From Micropterus salmoides (taxonomy: Eukaryota > Chordata > Actinopteri > Centrarchiformes > Centrarchidae), in the NCBI RefSeq assembly GCF_014851395.1, contig NW_024041150.1, positions 31,436,305 through 31,500,304 of the forward strand: a stretch of 64,000 bases of DNA. Reading direction: 5' to 3'. Each line of letters starts with the position of its first letter. The first letter of the stretch is position 1. A program made the position numbers and the translations under genes. The notes below the pieces were generated by a model, which was not told where the DNA came from, did no database searches, and saw nothing but the letters and a program-made list of their open reading frames with translations. This document shows, piece after piece, positions 23,891 through 35,305 of this stretch.

Positions 23891-25289
23891 TACATAGTTT
23901 GTTTTAAAAATTTCAAACTAATTTGGATGTTTTCACAAGCTCATAATAAACCTGCAGCAGTTTAATGTTTTTTTCCCTTACTGTACCGAAAATAAACCGA
24001 ACTGTGACTTCAAAACCCAGGTACATACCGAACCGAGATTTTGTGTACTGTTACACCCCTACTGTGTGTGTGTGTGTGTGTGTGTCTGTCTGTCTGTATG
24101 TAGTAACGTTGCTCTGCAGCTCAGCAGTGATGAAAGGCAGCCTCCTCCAGGGTCCTAGAGCCTGACGACATAAGGGATTTAAATTGTGAAGCAGAGGAAA
24201 CAACCAGAAGGATTATTATGAGCCAATAAATACAAATTATATTTGTATTATTCTATTGTATCATTATTTTTGCTTTTCTTTGTTGAGTACACATCTGCAC
24301 TATGAAAAAAGGAAAAAGAAAAATAGATCTAAATCTAATGATTATTTCTCTTCTTATTATTTGGGGGGCTTAGGACCATGTTAGGGTGGCTTCAGCCCCC
24401 CTAAAATATAAGAATATTTTATCGTTTTTAAATAGCTGGCTACTTTAAATAGACCTGCGTGGAATCGCTTTCGCGAAAATGCAAACCGCTATCTTTCGTG
24501 AAAACGTTAAGCAAGAATTCCTTCAGCAAGTTCATTTGAAGCTCACACAGGCTATAAGCATCAGAGGTTGGAAGTTGACAAACAACCCCTTGATCAGTAA
24601 TTAAGCATGTAGTCTTAATATCAGGAGACTGACACCTCGGCAGTTCATCATGTTATCAAAAACAACAGTGGATATCAGTAGACCAAAGCATGCACTTGTC
24701 ACAGCAGATTTTGAACGCCTGCAGCCTCCCCTGCTGTCATAAATCTAGATAACAGTTGAATAAGGTATGCATAGTCTCAGTGCCTACTGTCAATGCTCCC
24801 ACAGTGAGCTTGTTACTGCATTCATGATTACAGCACTTCTAAGTACAAAATAAGACACATCTCGGTAATGTTCAAAGATTAAGAAGTAAGTTAAGGATAA
24901 TTATAAACTGCCTAATAATGATTAATGCTAATTAAGGACAATAAAATGATTAAAAATGATGAATTAAGAATGATTACTTATTAATACTGATTAAAGATAA
25001 TAAAATGATTGATTACAAATGATGAATTAAGAGTGATAAATGATTACTACTAATTAAGGATACTAAAATTATCAAAAATGATGCCCTGCCCTCTCCTGAT
25101 CATGCTACTTTGACCAAAAACCTCACTTTGTGGAATAAGTACTAATACTAATAGTACAAATACTATATTTATGTATGTTTTGTAACACAATTTTCACTAA
25201 TTCTGCTTCTACATTTTAACTTTGCTGGTGTTTTTGATGATGCCTTGCTGTGCTCATTCACTCTGCTCCCAGAGCACACGTGCCTGCTT

Positions 25290-25324
<35 letters not shown>

Positions 25325-25714
25325 ACTGCCTCCAGGCAGTTAGACACAGAGAGGAGCACACACACTCAGAGCTACAGAGTTTCAACATTGTGATCTTAAC
25401 TTTACACTATAAAATAACACTTTAAATGATGACAATGCAATTAATGATAACAATTTAGGCTGTTATGTTCTACAATTATTCTCAACAGTACGTGTGGCTG
25501 ACTGAGGGAGTAAATATGAATCTTTCAAATGTTGGCACACAGGAATTTGTTTTAAAACTGTCACAGCCCTCATCACACTGTTTATGTTGTAAAGTGCATT
25601 TAGCATTCTAGTCAGAAATGTAACATACTGTATGTGTTTAAAAGCAGGAGCTGGAGCTAAAAAAGCTTTTTCTATTTACAGTTAGGATTACATATTGGTT
25701 CTGTAAATCTGTAA

Positions 25715-25990
25715 ATGTACTTTATTTGTCACATACACATACATGTGAAACATAGCGAAATTCATCCTCTGTATTGAACCCTTCCCTGAAGGGAGCAGTG
25801 GGCAGCAACTGTACAGCGCCCAGGGACCAACTCCAGATTGAAATGCAGTGACTTTTGCACAGTGCACTGACTGGAGAACCTACCTAACACGTTTTGATAG
25901 TGGGGGAGTGCACCCGGAGAAAACCCACGCAGACACGGGGAGAACATGCGAACTCCACACAGAAAGGCGGAGACAACTGGGGTTCAAACT
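25715..25990. repeat. Fish interspersed repeat (copy B)
   Basis: Counterpart of 6860-7130 with the same GGAGAACATGCGAACTCCAC signature. Confidence 0.6.
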
Positions 25991-27126
25991 AAAAAGTTTA
26001 GTATCATAAAATACAAATAAAAACACACCGTAAGTAGAAATACTGCAGGTTGTCCCAGGATAATCAAACGCTCTATTGTAATTAATCTTTAGCACCAAAT
26101 ATAGTAGGCTATGTGTCCTGAGAAACAAAGTAGAAGCGATCTAAATACAAAAAAAAAATGCAGGTCCATCTGTGGGCATTGAAACAAACTATTTGCCATC
26201 AACGAAAATTGTGAAGGTGAGATAATAGAACGTGTTTAACAGGTTGTCATCCTGCAATTTTTGTGCAATTGAAGCTGTAGTTACTTCAAAACATGCAGCT
26301 TCTCAGATAAGAGATGTTTGTCGAGCACCAACTCTGAGGCTGTTGGCGTTGAAAGGAGTATGAAAAGAGCGCACCTTCCTCTTGTTCATCCACTTCACCA
26401 ACCAATCTGTGGCATCAAGTTACAGTACATAGGTTGGAACATATTCAAAATAATTACATTTACATATATTTAAATGTTTTAAATCTAAATTGAATAAAAT
26501 TAATTTATATATAAATATATTTTGAAATATATTCAACAAATATTTACATATATTAATTGCACTTATATGTAAATAAGTGTAGTTCCTTATCTATGCAAAT
26601 ACAGTAATGTGTAATATCTATGTATGTTTCAACTCCTGGAATGTTAATATATATATGTAAATCTATTTTTAAACATATATTCAAATATTAAATTTATGCT
26701 CCTTTTTAGTATGTCACATATATGTAGATAAGCTTAAATATGTTTCATAGAATATATTCACGTGTTTTTTCACACTTTGTGAAAAAAAATCAGTTCTCCA
26801 TATATGTAAATACATTCATTTTATTTACATTTATTAATTTATAATATAACCTCCCCCCATGAACAGTTAGCAGGCATTTAAAAACATTTTCCAGACAAAT
26901 CAAATAGATCCAGTTGATATAAACTACATTTGCTTGCATTTGAACATTGAATGTTTTCAGAAGGTACATGGCACACTTACTACTACACATACACAAAAAA
27001 TGTGTGTACCAAAAATACACAGACAGTATTGTAGCATGTCTACTTATGATTTTGACGTATGAGGATTAATACAAATTATGAATTTTAATATTTAGAGAAT
27101 ATTAATTCATAAAGCTCTCGTTTCAC

Positions 27127-28523
27127 GGGGCACCACCGGGTATATAATTCACCCAGAGTCTCCGGACCTCTGGGTAGCATTTTAATAATTACACAGTTAT
27201 TCACTAGTGATCAGTTAGTTAATAATCGCTCAATTATCTTAAATCAATCAGTCAGTCTCATATCGAAGTGGAAAGAGACTTGGAGTTAGACAATACACAC
27301 ACAATTCCTGTGATTACGGTGAAATTTATTAACTAACTAAGGGTGAATATAAATGCGGGTAAATACACATCAAAGAAATAAACAATGGCTAAACAATGAG
27401 AATGTGGAGGTCTATTGTGGGGAGAATTTTATTCCTACCGGCAGCTAGTGAACGCAATTAGATGATAACTCAGTTAAAATTGTCTAGGAGTTTTAAGGAT
27501 TAAAGATACTGGATTAACAAACTATTGGACCCCACTGATCACAGAATGCCTTGGTTTGGTCTTACTGCTTGTAGTTTCTCCCAGCCGAGTTGCTGGTCGG
27601 CGACCTCACGCTGGCGGAGTTACGTGCGTTCTCAGTTAGGACGGCTTAAAGCCGTCGGCCGGTCGCTTTCTCTGCCAGGGAATTGCTCCGGAGGTCCGTC
27701 TTGGTCGGCTTATTGAAGGAAGCTGGCAGTGGGAGTTTTTTATAACCCTGGCTCGGGTTAGAGGTTTGGTCGTCCTCTGTTACTGCTGGCGGGCCCACGT
27801 GGTTGGGTCCGGCTTCGGTGGGAGCAGTGTAAGTTAGCTCGACGAATAAAGTTTAAAAAGAACTTGGTCGTTCTTGAATCAAAATAGTGTAACTTGACGG
27901 TCTGATAACTTTTAACAAACAAAACCAAAGAAAATAAAAAGCAAGTAAGTTGCTAGAAACGAGGGAAAAGCCGAGGTCACTGCGCTTCGCGTGTGTGGCT
28001 TGAAACTAACAAAGGGCCTTCGCTGCACCGCGTCAAACTTCTTTGGGGGCGTTGCCGGTGGGAGAGGGAGCGTGGTTCCCAGAGGGCAGTCCTTTGTTCC
28101 CCTGAGGGCTTGTTTCTGGTTTCCTAAGAGACTGTCTTTTTTTTAAAAACTTTTAATATGTATATTCAAAAATCTATTTGCGCGTATTGTAATCAAATAT
28201 CTTCCCACAATCAAACCTTAATTGTCAAACGGATATACCGTTCTTAGTTTTAAGCATTTGATAAAAGGGAAAACAACTGTCAGTAGTTCAACCTTAAGGT
28301 TAGCATTTCCTAGGAATCACATCAGATGAGAGGAACTTAACTAGCTTCCTGGATAATGTTGTATGTTAGACGTTCCTTAGAGAATATAAGCAAGATACAC
28401 GAATGGCATCAGATTATGAACAGGTAAATACAGAGTGACATTTATACATTAAAACAGCATTTCAGAACGATGGCATGTAATACTTATTTTGTCCATTTGG
28501 AGGAGCTCTGGTTACATGAGGAG
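27127..28523. mobile_element. Complete LTR-like repeat (copy B)
   Basis: Shares both ends with a diverged copy at 30454-31636: GGGCACCACC on the left and GGAGCTC with TTACATGAGGA on the right. Flanks of the two copies are unrelated, which defines the unit. On the plus strand TTATAA (27741) is followed about 105 bases later by AATAAA (27846), like U3-R of an LTR. On the minus strand TTATAAAAAAC is an equally good TATA box. No clear TG...CA ends or target duplication were found, so orientation and class are open. Only its left half survives in copies A and C, where it abuts gag. Confidence 0.55.
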
Positions 28524-30007
28524 TAGATATTCAACTTTGAGCTTGTTGACAAGTGAAGTAATAGAAGCATTTACAAATCTAACCCCTTTCCAATTGCAAG
28601 AAGATTCTACTGTAACATTGTGAAATGGGAAGATGTCACTGTGTGTGAGATGGGATGTAACAATGAAACAACGCTACCTTTAGGCATATGTCAAAACAAA
28701 CAACACCACCAGTTAGTAAACTTACTAATGATAGCTTTGACCTTTCATGGATCCAGGGCATCTCTTGCCTCTTCTCCAGATGTGGCCTTGGATTTTCCAC
28801 CTAAATATTAAAAATAGTAATAATTTTAGGAGTATTTCAGTATTTCAGATGTGTTGGTACATTATCCTTAGTATCTGTAAATACCTCTGAGGTTCCTTCA
28901 AAGAAGTGTGTCCATGTCAAAGACACCTAGAAGGAGACATCTGACCATAGCAGTAGACGTATTAGCATATGAAGCCGCCCTCTGTGCACTTCTGTAAACA
29001 AACTCCCCTGATCCTGGATGGATTTCAACCTAATGGTACAACAATAGCACAAATTACTAACTCTGCTGCTCATCTCTCCATTCTGAATATTTTCCATTTG
29101 ATCTCAGGAATTCTCAGATATCATTGGAAATCAATGCCGCTGAACTACGAGGACTGTTACTAAAATTTCCCACAATCCATAATATCAATGGGCTACTAAC
29201 AATTTTCACTCACATCCTGTGTGAGCACGGTAACACAGTGGTTGGCTAGCTTTCTCTCCTCATTTGTCAAAGGACATCTACATGACAGGTGTTGTCAGAA
29301 GAACAGCATATAAGCCAGTGCATAGCGAGTGTGTGAGAAAGCGAGCGATAGAAAGTGAGCGGAGCAGATGAAAAGATTAGCAGTACGTTGTCAGTTTGGC
29401 AGTAAATATATGGTGTAGGTCACAGTGTGTCAGTTAAATGCTTCAGCTTGCTTGCTTCAGTCTGTTGTTTCCCAGCTACTGGTAAATGAAGGCGGTTAGC
29501 GCTAGCAAAAATCTCCCCTTCTTCCAGGGTTTCTGCAGGTTTTAAGACTTTTTAAGACCATTCCTAGACCTATATCACAACATCAAAAAAAGAAAACGTG
29601 CAAAGAAAATGCAGTAACAAAATTACTTGCAAAGTAAATAAATGTACTGTATTGTAATGTAACAGTACTGAACACAGTAGGGCGATTGCTTCTATTTCAT
29701 ATCGTCTGATCATGACTACTTGAGATCACTGATTGGCGATCTGACCGCCAGGGGGCGGAGTAGCAGCAAGCAAGTCAGTGAAATGCCAGCACGGAAGAAA
29801 AAGGCTTATTAGCTTTAAGGGAAACCCCCAGAAACATCTGTAAATGCACAGTACAGTGTTTCGCACATAAACACCGTGTAACTGTGGCGCCGCGTGGGGC
29901 TGCACGATTTGGAGAAAAGGTCATGTTGTGGACAATATTGCAATTTGCGATTCGATTATAATGGAGCACATGGTACTATGAGTCTGCTGAAATCAGTATG
30001 TTGAAAA
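28524..30007. mobile_element. 5' region of EnSpm/CACTA-like element (non-coding)
   Basis: Non-duplicated sequence leading into the transposase fragments. Short ORFs (28620-28811, 28969-29163) have no recognisable domain. A CAGGGTTTCTGCAGG terminus typical of a fish MITE lies at 29525, and a GGGGCTGCACGATTT fragment of another common fish repeat at 29896. The terminal inverted repeats of the large element were not found. Confidence 0.35.
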
Positions 30008-30060
30008 ATGCACAAAATACTGACTTTGCACTGCCACAACACTTTTTTACACAACACATG

Positions 30061-30357
30061 TACGGGTCTTCAGCCCAGCAGTTCAGGTGATGCTGAACGA
30101 AGGAAGCAGCATGAATTACTGATGTTGGCATTAAAGTTAAAACATGCTGATGCAGCTATTAAAGACATGCTTAAGGTCATTAATGCAGTTAGTGAAAAAC
30201 ATGTGTCCACATCCAAGTACTGTTTCTACAAAACCTTCGGTGAAGTCAGAAAACATTTTCAGCTTCATCCAGTTTGTAGACAGAGCTCCATTGTGATGCA
30301 GTCTGATGAGAAATTTCTAAATGTAATAACTGTGTGGAGAAACATGACTTTGTAGCA
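30061..30357 (+). pseudogene. EnSpm/CACTA-like transposase, N-terminal fragment
   Basis: Reads LLMLALKLKHADAAIKDMLK and then TSKYCFYKTFG, the conserved N-terminal segment ahead of the tnp2 core in metazoan EnSpm-type transposases. The frame stops at 30355 and the rest of the gene resumes about 2 kb later, with an LTR-like element between. Recognition is by pattern, not by search. Confidence 0.5.
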
Positions 30358-30453
30358 AACCTAAATTTAGTTATGCAATTTAATAAATTTATGAAAATTG
30401 ATACCCAGTTATGAATATTATTATTCATAAAATCAAACCAGATTCCTCCTTAA

Positions 30454-31636
30454 GGGCACCACCGGAGTTGTTATAATCCTAGAGTCTCCGGACCTCTAGG
30501 TAGTTTTAATAATTATACAATTATTACTAGTGATCAGTTAGTTAATAATCGCTCAATTATCTTAAATCAGTCAGTCAGTCTCATATCTAAAGGGTCAATT
30601 CTCTTGGCAGGGACGTAGAAATAGGCAACACACACAGTTCTTGATTATATTACAGTGAATTTATTCTCTAACTAATGTGATAAAAAGATTGGTTGAATAC
30701 AGGGAAAATAAACAATTGCTGAACAATGAGCTTGGAGGTTTGATTGTGGGAAGCATTTGACTCATACAGCATAGAAGAGCTAATGAAAGTAAACTAACGC
30801 TATGGGTTTAGGAGTTAAAAAGGGAAATCTTCTGATCACAGAATATGTGTTAGGTCTTACTGCTTGTCGACAGCCTGCTTTTGGCCTGTTGCTGGTCCCA
30901 CGCTAGCTGCCGATCCTGGCTTTTTGCTAGGGATTCTCCGGGGTTTTCCGTGTCTGATTGAAAACGCCTCCTCCGTCTGGCAATTCGGCGGTTTCCTTCG
31001 TTGTAGCTGGCGAGACCACGTGGCTTGGTCTGACCTCGGTGAAGTTGGCTCGACGAAAAAGGCTTAAAATGGAACTTGTTCGTTCCTGAATTAGTCCAGT
31101 GTGACTTAACGGACTGATAACTTTAACAAACAAAAGAAATAAAGAAAATAAAAACAAACTGAAGGGCAGATCGATGTCTCGGCACTTCACGTGTGTAGCT
31201 TCAGGCGAAACAAAAGGCCTGTTTCGCTGGTCGACTCTGAGGGCGTTGCCTGGCGCGGCACGCCAACGCGTGCAGAAGCGTCCAGAGAGCCGAGCAGAGC
31301 AGCGGAGAGAGCAAGGAGCGAAGAGAAGAGCGCGAGAGAGGTCACGTTTCGCTCTTTTGTTGCCTGGGGCGTGGTTCCCCAGGGGGCGTCTCAGTTTTCC
31401 CGAGGGACTGCCTTTCTAAACTTAATGTCTAAAAGAAATCTATTTGCGCGTATTATAATCAAATATTTTCCACAATCGAACCTCAACGGTCAAACGGTTG
31501 TACTGTTCTAGGCATTTGGTAACAGGAAACAATTGTCACATTATTGGTCAGGATATTTATACATTTAACGGCATTTCCTACGATGGTATGTAATACTTAT
31601 TTCGTCCACTTGGGGGAGCTCACCTTACATGAGGAA
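30454..31636. mobile_element. Second LTR-like repeat, nested in the EnSpm-like element
   Basis: Diverged copy of the repeat at 27127-28523, collinear with it over its whole length: AGAGTCTCCGGACCTCT near the left end, the TTGCGCGTATT block at 31444, and ATGTAATACTTATTT near the right end. It separates the N-terminal part of the transposase from its core, so it inserted after the transposon. Its arginine-rich plus-strand ORFs (31174-31511) are unlikely to be genes. Confidence 0.6.
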
Positions 31637-32341
31637 AGCTTAGATTAATCCAAGATCATCTCTCTTTAGGAACTGGGAAAATTGTTGATTCTTTAAATTC
31701 AAGCCGGCAGTTAAGAGTATAGTAAAAAAATTCCTTTGTCATCATTTCTAAAGGAATTTTGTAGGAAAGTATTATGAACAAGCATTGATTACATTAGATG
31801 AAGGAGTGTCTTGCTGAAAATAAAAACACTGCACAAGTAACTTTCTTTTCAGCACTAATATCAACAACAGATAGCAACAACATGTTAACATAACTACTCA
31901 AATAGAGGCAAACGTAATCAAGTAACTAAAGATTTAATTAAACTTAATTAAATGCTTTCAGTCTTTGGCAACTTCAGTCTTTGGCTATTCAAAGTTCGGC
32001 TGTCCTGGATTATGTCACTTGGGTGAGACAGGGGTTTTCTTTTTGGATGTGGTAATAAAACAAAGAATAAGGTCAGTTGCCACGGAAACATGTGTGGGGA
32101 GGACCAGTTTTGATAGGCTGTTCAGGGAAATGCTAATGGCTGGCTTGTGTCCCTTTGTCAGTTTAACAGTCAGGCCCCACGTTATCAGCTTCGGAATCAA
32201 AAAGGTGCCAGTTTTATGGTCGGGATAGCACTTAGAGAAAGCAGCTTTGACCCCTCCCCCTTCTTCTCTGGGGGAGGAGAGAGAAATTTGGAGTAGCTCC
32301 AAATTTATTCAATATAAAATGCACAAATCCACACCGTTGTT
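31637..32341. other. Sequence between LTR-like repeat and transposase core
   Basis: Probably intron or degraded transposon sequence. ORFs on both strands at 31965-32302 overlap each other and show no domain. Confidence 0.35.
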
Positions 32342-34117
32342 CACTACAACTTGTACACGAGAGATGGAAACTTTTTTATTGAACTGCCCCTGGAATCCCA
32401 ACTCAGAAAAATGATAGAAAATGATGAAATTCGTGCACACATTGTAGCACCTGCACCAAAGACTTCTGCCTGTGACATCTACGATGGGCAGTTGTATAAG
32501 GAAGCGTTAACCAGTAAATGCCAGAGTAGTGTGAGCCACCTATCACTAACTTTTAGCTGCGATGGCACGCCACTCTATAGTTCATCAAAGTGTAGTATTT
32601 GGCCCTTGCTCTCTATCATTAATGAACTTGACCCAGCAGTAAGATCAAAACATGTCATGCTTGCCGGCTTGTGGGTCGGTGATAAAAAGCCAAACATGAA
32701 TATGTTTCTTGAACCTTTTGTGAAAGAATGTGTTCACTTGCAACAGGCTGGCTTCAAATGGTCTGTTGGACATGTAAAACACACAACTAAAGTGTTTCCT
32801 TTGGTGCTAGTCAGTTAATCTGTTGTCAGGCCACTTCTACAAAATTTCAAACCATTAACTGGCTGTTCTTCTGCGTTCATTCTGTGTACTGAGAGGAGTC
32901 ATGGTACGAAAAGGGCAAACAAAAGTGTGGCTTAAGAAGTCACACTCAAACCATCAAGTTTGCTGAAAGAGCACTGGGGAAGTCCACTCCTGTAATGGGT
33001 GTTAAAGGACTTTCATATCATACATGGCTGTGTTGCGAGGTCCTACGCTAACCTGTGGTTCTGCAGTGAGAACAGTGGAATGCCGTGGCATATTGGAAGG
33101 TCAGTCTCAAAAGTGGATGATGGACTTTGCAGTACACAGCTCCCCCGTGGTGTTTCTGGAATCCCTCGATCCATAACTGAAAGGCATTTCTGGAAAGCAC
33201 ATGAGTGGTACATGTGGTTGTTCTTATACAGTGTACCTGTGTTAAAGGGCACACTCCCTGAAAGCTTCCTTGTCCACTGGCTAAACCTTATCAAGGGTGT
33301 TGGTTTGCTCCGCTTGGAATCAATCACTTCACAAGAGATCAAAGAGGCTGAAAAACTGCTCAACACATTTGTACAAGAAGCAGAGGGACTTTATGGTATT
33401 TATAACATGACATTCAACATTCATCTTTGTCTGCATCTGCCGCAGAGTGTTAAAGATTTTGGGCCACTCTGGGCTCACTCTGCCTGTGTTTGAAAATTAC
33501 AACAGACAACGGCTTGAGATGGTAAAAAGCACACAGGGTGTAGCTTTACAGATTTGCAAAACCTTTCTGCTAGAGAAGGCACTTCCAGTCTATGCTAAAT
33601 CTTTGATGGGTAATGCCAACTTTGAGGTCAAAGACACATTTGACATTTTAACTACATCCAAGAAGTCAGTTCAAATGGTTGAACAGTTTGAAGGAGTCAC
33701 TGCACTTGGCAGACCACAAAGGAAATTGCTAGAACGTAACAACTATCTGGCACTTGACGCTCTCGTGTCAATTACTATGATAGAGTAGTAGTTGATGGTG
33801 AAATAATACATGCTGAGAGTTATGCCAGGGAGACCAAGAGAAACTCTCAAACTGTAATCCTTAAAGATGATGATTCTTGGTGAGAAAGTTTATCTTTGCA
33901 GATTTAGGAGTCGGAGGCACGTGCTATGCCAATTGGTAACGTTTTTCAAAAGCAAAAGCACAGTTTAATCACATCCTTAGGCAACCCATGCCATTTTGTT
34001 GCTTTTGATAAAACTGTTGGCCGTCTGACAGCCATTCCTGCCAGTAAGATTCAACAGAAAGGCTTATTTGTGTCTGTACCAACATTAAAGGTGAACTACA
34101 TTTTCAGAAAAATATAG
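32342..34117 (+). pseudogene. EnSpm/CACTA-like (tnp2-type) transposase, broken
   Basis: Three collinear fragments. The first (32351-32818) holds SCDGTPLYSSSKCSIWPLL and a following AGLWVGDKKPNM, typical of the tnp2 catalytic core. The second (33003-33493) holds ERHFWKAHEW, then VPVLKGTLPESF and HLCLHLPQSVKDFGPLWAHS. The third (33447-33788 and 33926-34117) holds the C-terminal part with LTAIPASKIQQKG. Stops and frame changes separate them. Such enzymes cut and paste their own element. This copy is dead, and it has no counterpart in the other duplication units. Confidence 0.65.
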
Positions 34118-34329
34118 AATATAATTAGACTTATATTTGTATAAATGTTTTGCTTTTGGTTCAGGCTGCAGTTTGCTTGATATCTGTAAGCTCATACTTT
34201 AAGATGTTGTAGCCTATTTGGATAAGATTTTACAGCTAGTTGTGTTTTTGAATGCACCGGTTGAGATCATTGTACAGTTTTAAGAGTTTAAGCCTGATGG
34301 GGTTCTGAAACGAATCTCAGCACGATTTT

Positions 34330-34500
34330 TGCACGCAACTCTACCAGTCCTTCCTGTCAGACGACCACACCGTCTCAGCACAGATCACGGATTGTCTCTC
34401 AGCCATATCCACATGGATGAAGGCCTGCCACCTTCAACTAAACCTCTCTAAGAACTCTTGGTCATCCCAGCCAAGTAATCTATCCATCATAACATCAAAC
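34330..34500 (+). pseudogene. LINE reverse transcriptase fragment
   Basis: One frame reads DDHTVSAQITDCLSAIS followed by TWMKACHLQLNLSKNS, a block characteristic of L2-type LINE ORF2 just after the catalytic region. It is then disrupted. The fragment is short and truncated at both ends. Confidence 0.6.
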
Positions 34501-34960
34501 TAAAAGTTGGTTCCTCAGCGATCACTCCAATTATGCATTTGACAGCATTTACATTAGATATGTGCATCCAGAGTTGGTGGGACAAAACATTTTCTGATAC
34601 GACGCCTTTATCGCCAAGACAACATCATTTTCCTGTGTCATCCAAGCCACTGTTTTCTGATGTTACACTACAGTTAAAGTTTGTTTAGGTACAAAAACAA
34701 TCGTGGAAAAAAGAGAGCACCACTCCATGGTTCAACAGTTTATTTAACCTCAGAGAAAACTGTTTACATAAAAATGCAAATATATGACCATCAAAGAAGA
34801 CATTTGAGATTTCACATAATATGACCCCATCACCAAATCTCTACCGAAACTTAAAATGTTTAATATTAAATATATAGAGGCAAACGTAAAGTATAGTATA
34901 CTGTGGATGTCTGTATTTATTCCTATTTTCTCTTGAAAAGATATAGATAGGAAAACAAAA
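34501..34960. other. Spacer before duplication copy C
   Basis: AT-rich and unmatched in copies A and B. No gene or element is supported. Confidence 0.5.
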
Positions 34961-35305
34961 TACACATTTTGAATTATAGAAGGACGGACGATTAATAAAA
35001 GATCCACACTTTAAGAGAAAGAAAATATCACAACAACCTCAGAGAATAACAAATAGTCACTGTGATCTGGCATCTAGTGATCATTCAGTGATTCAGAAAA
35101 AGGAGACAGAAAAACTTGTTATTGGCCACATCCTCAGTAATCTTGTGGTACTTTGTGACTAAATTCAGTGTGGCCACTTTTCCCAGAAAGCCTTTCAATA
35201 AACCCAAAGAAGATATATAGTGTAGACTTCTTTAAAAGTATTACACCACTAAACACAACATGAGTGAATGAATAAGACATCTGACACCAGTGAGCAGAGT
35301 GGGTT

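Larger units (their letters stand above)
17367..27687. repeat. Segmental duplication copy B
   Basis: Homology to copy C starts at ACACATTTTGAATTA (17367 and 34961) and to copy A from 18941. It includes the whole lectin gene and spacer. It ends where A and C switch to retroviral sequence while B continues with the rest of an LTR-like repeat. Copy B lacks about 50 bases after 21490 that both A and C keep. Confidence 0.93.

Noticed and set aside
27127..27140. TGGTGCCC on the minus strand as a tRNA primer binding site
   Set aside because: The sequence is shared by every copy up to the point where flanks diverge, so it is the end of the repeat itself rather than adjacent leader sequence.
31174..31511. 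Arginine-rich plus-strand ORFs
   Set aside because: They lie inside the LTR-like repeat and the matching part of the first copy is not open in the same way.
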